Notes: generated by a model not told the origin, from the letters alone. Counted from the stretch's first letter, positions 45,762-56,449 are shown. The stretch: 64,000 nt of DNA from Duganella margarita (GCF_009857535.1 NZ_WWCS01000002.1:124001-188000); one strand, 5' to 3'. Translations and numbers: made by a program.

Positions 45762-46981
45762 TGCCGCTCCAGCTGCCCTTCCGCTTTGGCGCCAAGTCGG
45801 CTGAATCGCCGATGGATAGCCGCGCGCGGCAGTCGAAGATGATGGAGTACGACCAGCCACTGGTCTGGGTCACGCTGTTGCTGATGCTGCTGGGGATGGT
45901 GATGGTGTACTCGGCCTCCATCTCGCTGCCGGATTCGCCGAAGTTCGCCAATTACGTCCGCTGGCAGAACACCTACTTCCTGCAACGCCAGGCGATGTTC
46001 ATCGGCGTGTCGCTGGTCGCAGGCCTGTTCGTGTTCCGCATCCGCATCGCCGACTTGCAGAAGGCCGCACCGTACCTGTTTATCGGCACGCTGGTGCTGC
46101 TGGTGGCGGTGCTGATTCCCGGCCTGGGCGTGGTGGTCAACGGTGGCCGCCGCTGGCTGTCGCTGAAGGTTTTCAACGTTCAGCCATCTGAATTGATGAA
46201 AGTCGTGGCCGTGCTGTACGCCGCCGACTACACGGTGCGCAAGCAGCAATACATGCACAAGCTGACCAAGGGCTTCATGCCGATGGCGGCGGCAATCGGC
46301 TTTGTCGGCCTGTTGCTGTTGCTGGAGCCGGACCTCGGCGCCTTCGGCGTGATCGTCTGCATCGCCATGGGCATTCTGTTCCTGGGCGGGATCAACGCCG
46401 TCTGGTTCGGCGGTATCGGCGCCGTGCTGATGATGATCTTTGGCGCCATCATCGCGCTGTCCAAGTTCCGCCGCGAGCGTTACTTCGCCTACCTCAATCC
46501 GTGGGAAGAAGACAATGCGATGAACAAGTCCTACCAGCTGACGCACTCGCTGATCGCCTTCGGGCGTGGCGAGATTTTCGGCGTAGGCCTTGGCGGCAGC
46601 GTGGAGAAGCTGCATTACCTGCCGGAAGCGCATACCGACTTCCTGCTGGCAGTGATCGGCGAAGAACTGGGCCTGGCCGGCGTGCTGGTGGTGATCGCAC
46701 TGTTCTACTGGATCATCAAGCGCGCCTTCGATATCGGCCGCCAGGCCATCGCCATCGACCAGACCTTTGCCGGCCTTACCGCCAAGGGGATCGGCATCTG
46801 GATCGGCGTGCAGACGTTTATTAACATGGGCGTGAATCTGGGTTTACTGCCAACCAAGGGCTTGACCCTGCCGCTGATGAGCTATGGCGGCACGGGTGTT
46901 GTGATTAACTGCGTCGGACTCGCGATCCTGCTCCGGATCGATTACGAGAACCGGGTCCTGATGCGTGGTGGCAGACTATGA
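45761..46981 (+). CDS. ftsW: Septal glycan polymerase FtsW
   Basis: This SEDS-family membrane protein polymerises lipid II at the septum with FtsI. The 406 residues form about ten membrane segments, with [39 protein letters not shown] and L-P-L-M-S-Y-G-G-T. The start overlaps the murD stop by one base. The first 35 residues are cytoplasmic and variable. Confidence 0.95.
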   Translation: MPLQLPFRFGAKSAESPMDSRARQSKMMEYDQPLVWVTLLLMLLGMVMVYSASISLPDSPKFANYVRWQNTYFLQRQAMFIGVSLVAGLFVFRIRIADLQKAAPYLFIGTLVLLVAVLIPGLGVVVNGGRRWLSLKVFNVQPSELMKVVAVLYAADYTVRKQQYMHKLTKGFMPMAAAIGFVGLLLLLEPDLGAFGVIVCIAMGILFLGGINAVWFGGIGAVLMMIFGAIIALSKFRRERYFAYLNPWEEDNAMNKSYQLTHSLIAFGRGEIFGVGLGGSVEKLHYLPEAHTDFLLAVIGEELGLAGVLVVIALFYWIIKRAFDIGRQAIAIDQTFAGLTAKGIGIWIGVQTFINMGVNLGLLPTKGLTLPLMSYGGTGVVINCVGLAILLRIDYENRVLMRGGRL

Positions 46982-48057
46982 AACGATTAATGATTATGGC
47001 GGCCGGCACGGGCGGTCACATTTTCCCGGGCCTGGCGATTGCGCAAACCATGCGCGCGCGCGGCTGGGAAGTGAGCTGGCTGGGCACTTCCACCGGTATG
47101 GAGCAGGACCTGGTGCCGAAACACGGCATCGCGATGGACAGCATCCACTTCACCGGCATGCGCGGCAAGGGCATCAAGCACTCGCTGGGCGGCGCGCTGA
47201 AGATGGTCAAGGCGTTCAAGGATTGCTTCAGCTTCATTGGTCGCCGCAAGCCGGACGTGGTGATGGGCATGGGCGGTTATGTCACCGTGCCGGGTGGTTT
47301 GATGTCGCGCATGCGCGGTACGCCGCTGGTGCTGGTGAACGCCGATGCGGCGCTGCTGCTGTCGAATAAAACGCTGGTGCCGTTCGCGGACAAGGTGTGC
47401 TTCGGCTTCCCGGCCAACTTCGGCACGGCCGCCGGAAAAGCGGTGGTCACCGGTAATCCGGTGCGCAAGGAAATCCTGGACATGGCAACGCCGGCAGCAC
47501 GCTTCGCCGGCCGCGAAGGTCCGCTGCGCATTCTGGTGGTGGGCGGCAGCCTCGGTGCGAAAGCGCTGAACGACAGCTTGCCGGCAGCGCTGGCGCTGAT
47601 TCCCGAAGCTCAGCGTCCGCTGGTGACTCACCAGTCGGGCAAGAAGAATATCGATGCGCTGCGCGCGGCGTATCAGCAGGCCGGCGTGACGGCCAACGTG
47701 GTCGACTTCATCGACGACATGGCGGCTGCCTACAGCGTTGCGGATCTGGTGATCTGCCGCGCCGGCGCCATCACCGTGTCGGAACTGACGGCGGCGGGCG
47801 TGGCCAGCGTGCTGGTGCCGTTCGTGGCGTCGACCACCAGCCACCAGCGCGACAACGCGCAGTGGATGGCGGCGCAGAAGGCGGCGATTCACATGCCGCA
47901 AACGGAATTGAGCGCGCAAGCAGTTGCGACGCTGTTGGAAACGCTGACCCGCGCCGCCTGCCTGGCCATGGCCACGGCGGCGCGCGAGGTCGGCAAGCGC
48001 GATGCGAATGAAGCAATCGCACAGGTATTGGAAGCATTAGCATTGGATAAGCTGTGA
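46978..48057 (+). CDS. murG: Lipid II synthase MurG
   Basis: This peripheral membrane glycosyltransferase adds GlcNAc to lipid I. The 359 residues have the N-terminal A-G-G/T-G-G-H loop [29 protein letters not shown] and [11 protein letters not shown]. It overlaps ftsW and murC by four bases each. Confidence 0.96.
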   Translation: MKRLMIMAAGTGGHIFPGLAIAQTMRARGWEVSWLGTSTGMEQDLVPKHGIAMDSIHFTGMRGKGIKHSLGGALKMVKAFKDCFSFIGRRKPDVVMGMGGYVTVPGGLMSRMRGTPLVLVNADAALLLSNKTLVPFADKVCFGFPANFGTAAGKAVVTGNPVRKEILDMATPAARFAGREGPLRILVVGGSLGAKALNDSLPAALALIPEAQRPLVTHQSGKKNIDALRAAYQQAGVTANVVDFIDDMAAAYSVADLVICRAGAITVSELTAAGVASVLVPFVASTTSHQRDNAQWMAAQKAAIHMPQTELSAQAVATLLETLTRAACLAMATAAREVGKRDANEAIAQVLEALALDKL

Positions 48058-49445
48058 AACACAAAGTACAGAACATACACTTCGTCGGCATCGGCGGCAG
48101 CGGCATGAGCGGCATTGCAGAAGTGCTGCTGACGCTGGGCTACACCGTATCCGGCTCGGACCTGGGCAGCAACGCTGTCACCCAGCGCCTGGCCGATATG
48201 GGCGCGATCGTGTATCAGGGACACGCGGCGGAAAATATCGGCAAGGCCGATGTCGTCGTCACCTCCACCGCTGTGCAGCAGGACAACCCTGAAGTCGTGG
48301 CGGCACGCGGCCGCAAAGTGCCGATCGTTCCGCGCGCGCTGATGCTCGGTGAGTTGATGCGCCTGAAGCGCGGCATCGCCATCGCCGGCACCCACGGTAA
48401 AACCACCACCACCAGTCTGGTGGCGTCGGTGCTGGCGCAGGGCGGTCTCGATCCGACCTTCGTCATCGGCGGCCGCCTGACCAGCGCCGGCGCCAACGCC
48501 AAACTGGGCACCGGCGAATACCTGGTGGCGGAAGCTGATGAATCGGATGCCTCATTCCTGAACCTGACGCCGATGATCGAAGTGATCACCAACATCGACG
48601 CCGATCACATGGAAACCTACGAGCACGATTTCGAGAAGCTCAAGCAGGCGTTCGTTCACTTCACGCACCGCCTGCCGTTCTACGGCCGCGCCATGCTGTG
48701 CATCGACGATCCGCATGTGCGCTCGATCCTGCCGCAGGTGACCAAGCCAGTCACCACCTACGGCTTTGCCGAAGACGCTGAAGTACGCGCCGTGAACGCG
48801 CGCGCCGTCGGCGTGGAAATGCACTTCACCGTTATCCAGGAAGGCTATCCGGACCTGGACGTGGTGCTGAACCAGCCAGGCCTGCACAATGTGCAGAATG
48901 CCTGTTCGGCGATCGCCATCGCCCGCGAGATCAATATTCCCGACAGCGCCACGCAAGCCGGCCTGGCTGGCTTTGCCGGCGTTGGCCGCCGCTTTACTAA
49001 ATACGGCGATGTCGCCATTCCTGGCGGCGGAACCTTCACGCTGGTGGACGACTTCGGTCACCACCCGCTGGAAATGGAAGTGACCATGGCCGCCGCGCGC
49101 GCCGCCTATCCGGGCCGCCGCCTGGTGCTGGCGTTCCAGCCGCACCGTTACAGCCGCACGCGCGACCTGTTTGAAGACTTCGTCAAGGTTCTCGGCGCGC
49201 CGGACGTGCTGGTGCTGGGCGAGGTGTACGCCGCCGGCGAAGCGCCGGTGGTGGCAGCCGACGGCCGCGCGCTGGCGCATGCATTGCGCGCACGCGGCAA
49301 GACGGAACCGATTTTTGTTGAGGCGATCGGCGATATGCCGGAAACCATCATGGGCGTGGTGCGTGACGGCGATGTCGTCATGACCATGGGCGCAGGCTCG
49401 ATCAGCGGCGTCCCGGCCAAACTGACTAATTATCCAAAGGTCTGA
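48054..49445 (+). CDS. murC: UDP-MurNAc-L-alanine ligase MurC
   Basis: The 463 residues contain [31 protein letters not shown] and D-D-F-G-H-H-P-L-E. The enzyme adds the first alanine. The start is GTG and overlaps the murG stop as GTGA. Length is normal. Confidence 0.96.
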   Translation: MKHKVQNIHFVGIGGSGMSGIAEVLLTLGYTVSGSDLGSNAVTQRLADMGAIVYQGHAAENIGKADVVVTSTAVQQDNPEVVAARGRKVPIVPRALMLGELMRLKRGIAIAGTHGKTTTTSLVASVLAQGGLDPTFVIGGRLTSAGANAKLGTGEYLVAEADESDASFLNLTPMIEVITNIDADHMETYEHDFEKLKQAFVHFTHRLPFYGRAMLCIDDPHVRSILPQVTKPVTTYGFAEDAEVRAVNARAVGVEMHFTVIQEGYPDLDVVLNQPGLHNVQNACSAIAIAREINIPDSATQAGLAGFAGVGRRFTKYGDVAIPGGGTFTLVDDFGHHPLEMEVTMAAARAAYPGRRLVLAFQPHRYSRTRDLFEDFVKVLGAPDVLVLGEVYAAGEAPVVAADGRALAHALRARGKTEPIFVEAIGDMPETIMGVVRDGDVVMTMGAGSISGVPAKLTNYPKV

Positions 49446-49448
49446 ATC

Positions 49449-50408
49449 GTGAGTACCCTGAACCTTCAAGACGCACAATCATTCGGCAAGGTCGGCGTGC
49501 TGTTTGGCGGCCGTTCTGCGGAACGTGAAGTATCCAATATGTCCGGCGCCGGCGTGCTGGCTGCGCTGCTGAGCAAGGGCATCGACGCCCACGCCTTCGA
49601 TCCGGGCCAACGCTCGCTGGCCGAACTGGCGGCGGAAAAATTCGACCGCGTGTTCATCGCGCTGCACGGCCGCTACGGCGAAGACGGCAGCCTGCAAGGC
49701 GCGCTGGAACTGCTGGGCATTCCCTACACCGGCAGCGGCGTGATGGCCAGCTCGGTGGGCATGGACAAGATCACCACCAAGATCGTGTGGCTGAACGCCG
49801 GCTTGCCGACGCCGCGCTACACGGTGCTGAACGCGCAATCGGACCTGGCGGCCACCGCCGCCGATCTGGGCCTGCCGCTGATCGTCAAGCCGCCGCATGA
49901 AGGTTCGACCATCGGCATCACCAAAGTGAGCGAAGCCGGCGCCTTCCAGGCCGCCTACGACATCGCCGCCGCGCTGGACGATTCGGTGCTGGCGGAGGAA
50001 TTTGTCACCGGCCGCGAATTCACGGTCGCCATCCTGGGCGGCGGCGCCACGGCGCGCGCGCTGCCGATCGTGGAGATCGTCGCGCCGGAAGGCAATTACG
50101 ACTATCAGAACAAGTACTTCACCGACGACACCAAGTATCACTGCCCGGCGGTGCTGCCGGACGCGCTGACCGCCGAGATGCAACGCATTGCGGTGGAAGC
50201 CTACCGTACGCTGGGCTGCGAAGGCTGGGGACGCGTCGACGTGCTGCTGCGCGAGCGTGACCAGAAGCCGTTCCTGCTGGAGGTGAACACATCTCCGGGC
50301 ATGACCAGCCACTCGCTGGTGCCGATGGCGGCGCGCGCGGAAGGCATCAGCTATGAGGATCTGTGCGTGGAAATCCTGCGCACCGCCCGTTTGAAGTTGA
50401 AGGGATAA
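49449..50408 (+). CDS. ddlB: D-alanine-D-alanine ligase
   Basis: This ATP-grasp enzyme joins two D-alanines for MurF. The 319 residues show [36 protein letters not shown] and [17 protein letters not shown] start at 49449, three bases after murC, is preceded by AAAGGT. Confidence 0.95.
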   Translation: MSTLNLQDAQSFGKVGVLFGGRSAEREVSNMSGAGVLAALLSKGIDAHAFDPGQRSLAELAAEKFDRVFIALHGRYGEDGSLQGALELLGIPYTGSGVMASSVGMDKITTKIVWLNAGLPTPRYTVLNAQSDLAATAADLGLPLIVKPPHEGSTIGITKVSEAGAFQAAYDIAAALDDSVLAEEFVTGREFTVAILGGGATARALPIVEIVAPEGNYDYQNKYFTDDTKYHCPAVLPDALTAEMQRIAVEAYRTLGCEGWGRVDVLLRERDQKPFLLEVNTSPGMTSHSLVPMAARAEGISYEDLCVEILRTARLKLKG

Positions 50409-50415
50409 GCAGTAG

Positions 50416-51219
50416 ATGTGGCAAGACGCGAAGGCTTTGAATGCAACCGCCAGCGGCATCGTTGCGATGACGCTGCTGGCCTGCATAGCAGCCGGCGTGT
50501 GGTGGGTGTCGCAGCGGCCGATGTTCAACCTGCGCACCATCCGTATCGAGAGTATCGGGCCGCAGGACGATTTGCGGCATGTGAATCATCTGACGCTGCG
50601 TAACAACGCGCTGGGCCGGATCAAGGGCAACTTCTTCACCACCAACCTGGATGCGGTACGCCAGGCGTTTGAGTCGGTGCCCTGGGTCCGCCGCGCAACG
50701 GTACGCCGCGAGTGGCCGGACCAGTTGATCGTGGCGCTGGAAGAGCATGAGGCGCTGGGTACCTGGGGCGAGGATGGCCGCCTGCTGTCGACCAAGGGCG
50801 ATGTGTTCACCGCCAACCTGGCCGAGGCGGAAGAGGATCATGCGCTGCCGGAGTTTGATGGACCGGACGGCAGCGAGAAGGAAGTGCTGTCGCGGTACGA
50901 CGAGTTGCGCCACTGGTTTGCGCCGCTCAAGCTGGTGCCGCAGGCGCTGTCGCTGTCGGGCCGCTATGCGTGGACGGTGAGACTGGATAACGGAATGAGC
51001 GTGGCGCTGGGACGGGAACAGACCAGCACCACGTTGAAGGAAAGGGTAGACCGGCTGGTGGGCATTTATCCGCAGCTGGTGGAGCATCTGCCCAATATAG
51101 AAACGATCGACATGCGGTACCAGAACGGTTTGGCGTTGAGCGCGCAGGGATTGAAGATTCCAGCGGAAGGCGCGAAGCCAAAACCATTAGTGAAAAAACC
51201 GGACACCAAGCATAACTAG
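50416..51219 (+). CDS. ftsQ: Cell-division protein FtsQ
   Basis: This bitopic divisome protein binds FtsL and FtsB. The 267 residues have a short cytoplasmic part, a membrane helix (about 14-34), a POTRA domain (about 36-105, F-N-L-R-T-I-R-I and V-P-W-V-R-R-A-T-V-R-R-E-W-P) and a beta domain up to about 240. The lysine/proline-rich tail (P-A-E-G-A-K-P-K-P) is variable. GAAGGGA lies in the ddlB end. Confidence 0.94.
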   Translation: MWQDAKALNATASGIVAMTLLACIAAGVWWVSQRPMFNLRTIRIESIGPQDDLRHVNHLTLRNNALGRIKGNFFTTNLDAVRQAFESVPWVRRATVRREWPDQLIVALEEHEALGTWGEDGRLLSTKGDVFTANLAEAEEDHALPEFDGPDGSEKEVLSRYDELRHWFAPLKLVPQALSLSGRYAWTVRLDNGMSVALGREQTSTTLKERVDRLVGIYPQLVEHLPNIETIDMRYQNGLALSAQGLKIPAEGAKPKPLVKKPDTKHN

Positions 51220-51233
51220 CAGGCAGAGAAGAA

Positions 51234-52466
51234 ATGACTAAAGACGCGAAAAACCTGATCGTCGGCCTCGATATCGGCACCTCCAAAGTGGTGGCCGTGG
51301 TGGCCGAGGTGATGGCCGATGGACGCCACGAAGTGATTGGCCTGGGCCAGCACGAATCGCGAGGCCTGAAGAAGGGCGTGGTGGTCAACATCGAAGCGAC
51401 CGTGGAATCGATCCAGCGCGCGCTGGAAGAAGCGGAGCTGATGGCCGACTGCAAGATCCGCAATGTCTACGCCGGCATCGCGGGCAGCCATATCCGCAGC
51501 TTCAATTCGAGCGGCATGGTGGCGATCAAGGACAAGGAGGTGACGGCGACCGACGTAGCGCGCGTCATTGAAACGGCAAAGGCGGTTAACATACCGACCG
51601 ATCAGCAACTGCTGCACACCGTGCCGCAAGAGTTCATCGTCGACAGCCAGGAAGATGTGCGCGAGCCGATCGGCATGAGCGGCATCCGCCTGGAAGTAAA
51701 AGTGCACATCGTCACGGGCGCGGTATCGGCGGTGCAGAACATCGTCAAGTGCGTGCGCCGCTGCGGCCTGGAAGTGTCGGACCTGATCCTGCAACCGATG
51801 GCCTCCGCCGATGCGGTGCTGACCGGCGACGAGAAGGAACTGGGCGTGGTGCTGATCGACATCGGCGGCGGCACCACCGACGTGGCGGTGTTCTCCGACG
51901 GCGCGATCCGCCACACGGCCGTGATCCCGATCGCCGGCGACCAGATCACCAACGACATCGCGATGGCGCTGCGCACGCCGACCACCGAAGCGGAAGAGAT
52001 CAAGATCCGCTACGGCGTGGCCAAGCAGGTGCTGGCCGATCCGGGCGAATCGCTGGAAGTGCCGGGCCTGGGCGACCGCGGTCCGCGCAACCTGTCGCGC
52101 CAGGCGCTGGCCGCAGTGATCGAGCCGCGCGTCGAAGAGCTGTTCGCGATGGTGCACCAGGTGGTGCGCGAGTCGGGTTATGAAGGCGTGCTGTCCTCGG
52201 GCATCGTGCTGACCGGCGGTACCGCGATCATGCCAGGCATGGTCGAAATGGCGGAAGACATATTCCTCAAGCCGGCGCGCCTTGGCACGCCGGACTACCG
52301 TGGCCAGCTGGCCGACGTGGTGCGCAGTCCGCGCTACGCGACCGTGCTTGGCCTGTTACAGGAAGCGAAAAAGCAGTACCTGCGTGGCCACATCGTCACG
52401 CGGCAGGATGGATCGGTAAAGGCAGTCTGGCAGCGCATGAAGGAATGGTTCTTAGGTAATTTCTGA
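51234..52466 (+). CDS. ftsA: Cell-division actin-like protein FtsA
   Basis: FtsA anchors FtsZ to the membrane. The 410 residues contain the actin-fold phosphate loops G-L-D-I-G-T-S-K-V and I-D-I-G-G-G-T-T-D, the 1C domain (about 85-165) and a C-terminal amphipathic helix (W-Q-R-M-K-E-W-F) for membrane binding. The start is 14 bases after ftsQ with a weak AGAAG site. A REP-like element follows before ftsZ. Confidence 0.95.
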   Translation: MTKDAKNLIVGLDIGTSKVVAVVAEVMADGRHEVIGLGQHESRGLKKGVVVNIEATVESIQRALEEAELMADCKIRNVYAGIAGSHIRSFNSSGMVAIKDKEVTATDVARVIETAKAVNIPTDQQLLHTVPQEFIVDSQEDVREPIGMSGIRLEVKVHIVTGAVSAVQNIVKCVRRCGLEVSDLILQPMASADAVLTGDEKELGVVLIDIGGGTTDVAVFSDGAIRHTAVIPIAGDQITNDIAMALRTPTTEAEEIKIRYGVAKQVLADPGESLEVPGLGDRGPRNLSRQALAAVIEPRVEELFAMVHQVVRESGYEGVLSSGIVLTGGTAIMPGMVEMAEDIFLKPARLGTPDYRGQLADVVRSPRYATVLGLLQEAKKQYLRGHIVTRQDGSVKAVWQRMKEWFLGNF

Positions 52467-52471
52467 CAGCG

Positions 52472-52535
52472 TGTCGTTCCCGCACAGGCGGGAATCCATG
52501 CTGAGTATAGGTTCCCGCTTGAGCGGGAACGACAC
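52472..52535. repeat. REP-like pair of inverted hairpins between ftsA and ftsZ
   Basis: A left unit (52472-52500, GTGTCGTTCCCGC, spacer, GCGGGAATCCAT) and a right unit (52511-52535, GTTCCCGC, spacer, GCGGGAACGACAC) mirror each other across ten bases. It belongs to the same family as the element at 13595-13670. Confidence 0.85.
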
Positions 52536-52637
52536 GTAGCTAAATTTTTTATATTAAACCGCAGTTTTCAATCTCCAGTTCTCCTACAATTATGAGGACT
52601 GGCGCTTGGAAACCGCATTCTGATAGGGAGTCACATC

Positions 52638-53864
52638 ATGGAGTTCGATATGGTCGATAACGCAGCTTTAGGCACCGTCATCAAGGTCGTCGGCGTTGGC
52701 GGTGCGGGTGGCAATGCGGTGCAGCATATGATCAACAAGGGCATGTCGGGCGTCGAGTTCATCGCCGCCAACACCGATGCGCAGGCACTGGCCACCTCGA
52801 AGGCCGACAACATCATCCAGATCGGCGAGACCGGTCTGGGTGCAGGCATGAAACCGGACGTCGGCCGCAAGCTGGCGGAAGAATCGCGCCAGCGCATTGA
52901 AGACTCGCTGCGCGGCGCACACATGGTGTTCATCGCTGCCGGCATGGGCGGCGGCACCGGTACCGGCGCCGCGCCGATCGTCGCCGAAGTGGCGAAGTCG
53001 CTGGGCGCGCTGACCGTGGCCGTGGTGTCGAAGCCGTTCTCGCACGAAGGCCAGAAGTGCATGGACATCGCCGACGAAGGCCTGGAACAGCTGTCGGCCA
53101 ACGTCGACTCGCTGATCGTGATCCTGAACGAGAAGCTGGAAGAGATCTACGAAGACGAATCGCTGATCGAATGGCTGCAACACGCTGACGATGTGCTGAA
53201 CAATGCCGTTGCCGGTATCGCCGAGATCATCAACGTGCCGGGCCACATCAACGTCGACTTCAACGACGTCAAAACCATCATGGGCGAGCAGGGCAAGGCT
53301 ATGATGGGCACCGCTACCGCGTCCGGCGTGGACCGCGCGCGCATCGCCGCCGAACAGGCCGTGGCGTCGCCGCTGCTGGACGGCGTCGACCTGTCGGGCG
53401 CCCGCGGCGTGCTGGTGAACGTCACCGCCTCGCGTGGCCTGAAAGGTAAAGAGATCAAGGAAGTCATGGCGGCCGTGCGCGCGTTTGCGGCGCCGGATGC
53501 GTCGATCGCCCAAGGTATCGCCTACGACGACGACATGGGCGACAGCATCCGCGTGACCGTGGTTGCGACCGGCCTGGGCAAAGCCAAGAAACACGTGCAA
53601 CTGGTGCCGCAGCAAATGCTGCGTACCGGCACCCACAACAGCCCGATGATGCCATCGGCTGCGATGGGCGGCGCGGCGGCAGCGCAAGGCATGTCGATGG
53701 GCGCCACCGGCGGCTTGGGCGGCGGTGCATCGCCGGCCTTCGACGGCATGAAGGCGCCGGCGGTATGGCGTCGCGAATCGGCTTCCGAGCAGGTGCGCGC
53801 GATGGAGAAGAACGGCATGGAAACCTACGACATTCCCGCCTTCCTGCGCAAACAGGCCGATTAA
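52638..53864 (+). CDS. ftsZ: Cell-division tubulin-like GTPase FtsZ
   Basis: FtsZ polymerises into the Z ring. The 408 residues have G-V-G-G-A-G-G-N-A, the tubulin signature G104-G-G-T-G-T-G110, the T7 loop N-V-D-F-N-D-V, a Gly/Met/Ala-rich linker (about 330-375) and the C-terminal peptide D-I-P-A-F-L-R-K-Q that binds FtsA and ZipA. AGGGAG precedes the ATG. The 171-base gap after ftsA includes a TACAAT at 52585-52590, a candidate -10 box without a good -35, so ftsZ may have its own promoter. A terminator ends the cluster here. Confidence 0.97.
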   Translation: MEFDMVDNAALGTVIKVVGVGGAGGNAVQHMINKGMSGVEFIAANTDAQALATSKADNIIQIGETGLGAGMKPDVGRKLAEESRQRIEDSLRGAHMVFIAAGMGGGTGTGAAPIVAEVAKSLGALTVAVVSKPFSHEGQKCMDIADEGLEQLSANVDSLIVILNEKLEEIYEDESLIEWLQHADDVLNNAVAGIAEIINVPGHINVDFNDVKTIMGEQGKAMMGTATASGVDRARIAAEQAVASPLLDGVDLSGARGVLVNVTASRGLKGKEIKEVMAAVRAFAAPDASIAQGIAYDDDMGDSIRVTVVATGLGKAKKHVQLVPQQMLRTGTHNSPMMPSAAMGGAAAAQGMSMGATGGLGGGASPAFDGMKAPAVWRRESASEQVRAMEKNGMETYDIPAFLRKQAD

Positions 53865-53893
53865 GGCATACTGCCGGTTCTATTCCGGGAAGA

Positions 53894-53918
53894 GCCGCAC
53901 CTCGGGTGCGGCTTTTTT
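53894..53918 (+). terminator. Intrinsic terminator at the end of the dcw cluster
   Basis: GCCGCACC pairs with GGTGCGGC around TCG, followed by six T. It starts 30 bases after the ftsZ stop. Confidence 0.93.
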
Positions 53919-53945
53919 ATATTCATGCAGATAAAGGAGTCATCC

Positions 53946-54449
53946 ATGACCATCAAAATCGGCGACCAATTGCCAGAAGGCAGCTTGTCCGAATACATCG
54001 AAATCGAAACCGAAGGCTGCTCGCTGGGCCCGAACACCTTCAACGTGCAGGATCTGGTCAAGGGCAAGACCATTGCCATCTTCGGCCTGCCAGGCGCGTT
54101 CACGCCAACCTGCTCGGCCCAGCACGTGCCGGGTTATGTGCAGCACGCGGACGAATTCAAGGCCAAGGGCGTGGATGAAATCTGGTGCATCTCGGTCAAC
54201 GACGCGTTCGTGATGGGCGCCTGGGGCCGCGACCAGAAAGCCACCGGCATCGTCCGCTTCATGGCTGACGGCAACGCTGCATACTCGAAAGCACTGGGCC
54301 TGGACGCCGACTTCAGCAAGTTCGGCATGGGCACCCGCTCGCAGCGCTACTCGCTGCTGGTGGTGGACGGCGTGGTCAAGCAGCTGAACGTCGAACAGGG
54401 CGGCAAGTTCGAAGTGTCGAACGCTGAAACCCTGCTGGGCCAGCTGTAA
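53946..54449 (+). CDS. Peroxiredoxin (Prx5-like)
   Basis: This thiol peroxidase reduces hydroperoxides. The 167 residues have the peroxidatic Cys56 in P-G-A-F-T-P-T-C-S and further cysteines (C-S-L-G near the N-terminus, W-C-I-S-V-N-D near 80) that could serve as resolving residues. The F-G-M-G-T-R-S-Q-R-Y run carries the active-site Arg. The start at 53946 follows AAGGAG by six bases; the frame from 53925 includes that site. It has a terminator on each side, so it is a single-gene unit. Confidence 0.92.
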   Translation: MTIKIGDQLPEGSLSEYIEIETEGCSLGPNTFNVQDLVKGKTIAIFGLPGAFTPTCSAQHVPGYVQHADEFKAKGVDEIWCISVNDAFVMGAWGRDQKATGIVRFMADGNAAYSKALGLDADFSKFGMGTRSQRYSLLVVDGVVKQLNVEQGGKFEVSNAETLLGQL

Positions 54450-54455
54450 TCAGTC

Positions 54456-54486
54456 AAACGGCGCTGCGGCGCCGTTTTATTTTTCC
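54456..54486 (+). terminator. Intrinsic terminator after the peroxiredoxin gene
   Basis: AAACGGCGC and GCGCCGTTT flank TGCG and are followed by a T-rich run (TTTTATTTTT). It ends right next to the response-regulator start at 54489. Confidence 0.88.
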
Positions 54487-54488
54487 CT

Positions 54489-55178
54489 ATGATAACCCGC
54501 TCGCTGAGCATACTGGTGGTGGAAGACCATCCGATTATCGCCCACCAGATCGTCGCCTTTCTCGATGGGCTGAAGTGGCAGGCCGACCATGCGGCCAGCG
54601 GCGCGCTCGCCATCGATCTGGTCATGCGGGAAACGTATGACGTGGTGCTGCTCGACCTGAATCTGCCTGATCTGGACGGGCTGGAGGTCTGCCGCGCTAT
54701 CAAGGAACGGGCGCCGCGCAATGTGCCGGTGCTGATGTTGACAGCGCGCGATGCGTTCGAAGACAAGGCGCGTGGTTTCAAGCAGGGCGCCGACGATTAC
54801 CTCACCAAACCGTTCGACCTGCGTGAGCTCGCCTTGCGATGTGAAGCGCTGGCGCGGCGCGGGCAGTTGCATCTCAAGCAGGAAATGCAGGTCGGCCCGT
54901 TGACGCTGCTGTTGCGCGAAAAGCGCGCGCTCTATCACGACACGCCGGTGGCGCTGACGCAGGCCGGTTTCAAAATCCTGCTGCAGATGTGCAAGGCGTA
55001 TCCGCATGCCGTTTCGCGCTCGGCCTTGCTGCATGAGTTGTGGGGCGCCGATCCGCCGCACAGCGATGCGCTCAAATCGCACGTCTATGCCTTGCGCAGG
55101 CAGCTGGAGCTGGCCGGCGCGCTGCAGATGATTGTCACCCTACCGCAGCTGGGCTACCGGCTGGACGTGCATGGCTAG
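54489..55178 (+). CDS. OmpR-family response regulator
   Basis: The 229 residues have a receiver domain (about 7-122) with the acidic pocket E12-D13, phosphorylation site D56 in L-L-D-L-N-L-P-D and K in L-T-K-P-F, followed by a winged-helix DNA-binding domain (about 135-226, S-D-A-L-K-S-H-V-Y-A-L-R-R-Q-L). No ribosome site precedes the ATG, which follows a terminator T-run by a few bases. Its promoter is not obvious. The kinase gene overlaps its end by eight bases. Confidence 0.9.
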   Translation: MITRSLSILVVEDHPIIAHQIVAFLDGLKWQADHAASGALAIDLVMRETYDVVLLDLNLPDLDGLEVCRAIKERAPRNVPVLMLTARDAFEDKARGFKQGADDYLTKPFDLRELALRCEALARRGQLHLKQEMQVGPLTLLLREKRALYHDTPVALTQAGFKILLQMCKAYPHAVSRSALLHELWGADPPHSDALKSHVYALRRQLELAGALQMIVTLPQLGYRLDVHG

Positions 55179-56373
55179 CTCGATCCGCCGCGGCCTGTTC
55201 GCCGCACTGGCCGGCTTCACCATCTTCATTTGTCTGTGCTACACCGGACTGGCGCTGGTTATTTCCTATGTGACCGAGGACATGCTGATCGATCATCTGC
55301 TGAAAAGGGAAGCGGCCGCCATGACGGTGCATTTCCGCCAGCATGGCGTGCTCAAGCAACCTGCCGATGAGCTGATCCATGCCTATGCCGACGTCGACGC
55401 GCTGCCGCCGGTGGCGCGCGCCCAGGTTGCCGCCGGCCATGAGCGCGCCGAGATTGCCACCGGCACCGGGCAGCACTACCATTTGCGCACGCTCGATCTG
55501 CCGGGCGGGCAGCGGATTTATCTGTTGGCCGACGTGCAGCCGTTGCTGGTGGTGTCCAAGCTGTTCCAGGATGTTGGCGGCTTGCTGACGGCGATCGCGC
55601 TGGGCCTGATTGCGGCGGCGCTGCTGCTCGCTTATCTGCTATCCCGGCGGCTGGTCGCACCGTTGCAGGTGCTGGCGCAGGAGGTGCGCAGCCAGGCGCC
55701 GACTGGCCCGGTGGCGTTTAGCGGACGGCATCGGCGCGACGAGATCGGTTATCTGGCGCAAAAACTCAGCACCACCGTCAGCGAACTGCATGCGACGCTG
55801 AACCGCGAGCATGCGTTCACGCGGGACATCAGCCACGAGTTGCGCACGCCGCTGACGGTGATGCGCAACACCTTGCACCAGGCGGCGTCACGCCCGCTCG
55901 AGGCGCAGGAAACGGCGCTGCTGCAGAGCGGGCTCGATGAGATGGCCAGCACCATTGACGTATTGTTTGCGCTGGCGCGCGCGCAACACATCGCTGAGGA
56001 GCTAGTCGATCTGCGCGGCTGCATCGAGGAGAGCCTGCTGCGCCTGCTCGACGATACTGACCGTCTGCAACTGCACTTGCCCGAGCGGCTGCAGGTACTG
56101 GGCAATCGCCAGCTGGTCATGCTACTCATGAATAATTGCCTGGGCAATGCGCTGTTCCATGGCGGTGCGGGCGCGCGCTTGCGCTTGTCGTTTGCTGATG
56201 GTGTGCTCAGCGTGGAAAATTCGCTTGATCCTGCCCGCGCCGGCGCGATGCAGGGCTTTCAGCACGGCCAGCACCTGCTGCGGCGCATTGCTGATGCTAT
56301 GCGGTGGGACCTCGGGTTCCACGCCGGTGCGGCGGCCTATCGGGTCGACATCACGCCGTTGCGCGCGCACTGA
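55171..56373 (+). CDS. Sensor histidine kinase, partner of the adjacent response regulator
   Basis: The 400-residue membrane kinase has two membrane segments (about 9-31 and 133-156) enclosing a periplasmic sensor of about 100 residues, a HAMP-like linker, H222 in D-I-S-H-E-L-R-T-P-L-T, and an ATP domain with N-N-C-L-G-N-A-L. The usual D-x-G-x-G loop is replaced by V-E-N-S-L-D, and the G2 loop is G-F-Q-H-G-Q-H-L-L, so the ATP lid is unusual. The start at 55171 overlaps the regulator by eight bases. The sensed signal is unknown. Confidence 0.87.
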   Translation: MASSIRRGLFAALAGFTIFICLCYTGLALVISYVTEDMLIDHLLKREAAAMTVHFRQHGVLKQPADELIHAYADVDALPPVARAQVAAGHERAEIATGTGQHYHLRTLDLPGGQRIYLLADVQPLLVVSKLFQDVGGLLTAIALGLIAAALLLAYLLSRRLVAPLQVLAQEVRSQAPTGPVAFSGRHRRDEIGYLAQKLSTTVSELHATLNREHAFTRDISHELRTPLTVMRNTLHQAASRPLEAQETALLQSGLDEMASTIDVLFALARAQHIAEELVDLRGCIEESLLRLLDDTDRLQLHLPERLQVLGNRQLVMLLMNNCLGNALFHGGAGARLRLSFADGVLSVENSLDPARAGAMQGFQHGQHLLRRIADAMRWDLGFHAGAAAYRVDITPLRAH

Positions 56374-56382
56374 AGCCGGGCC

Positions 56383-56418
56383 GATTTCACCGGGATTTCA
56401 CCGCAGCGCGGCTATCCT
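56383..56418 (+). promoter_or_regulatory. 11-bp-period direct repeat with downstream -10 box before the esterase gene
   Basis: GATTTCACCG occurs at 56383-56392 and 56394-56403, start to start 11 bases apart. A TATCCT (-10-like) sits at 56413-56418. OmpR/PhoB-type regulators bind direct repeats of this period placed at -35, so the response regulator just upstream is a likely owner. Confidence 0.55.
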
Positions 56419-56449
56419 GCGTATTCCTCAACGTTCCCGGGTCCGCAGC

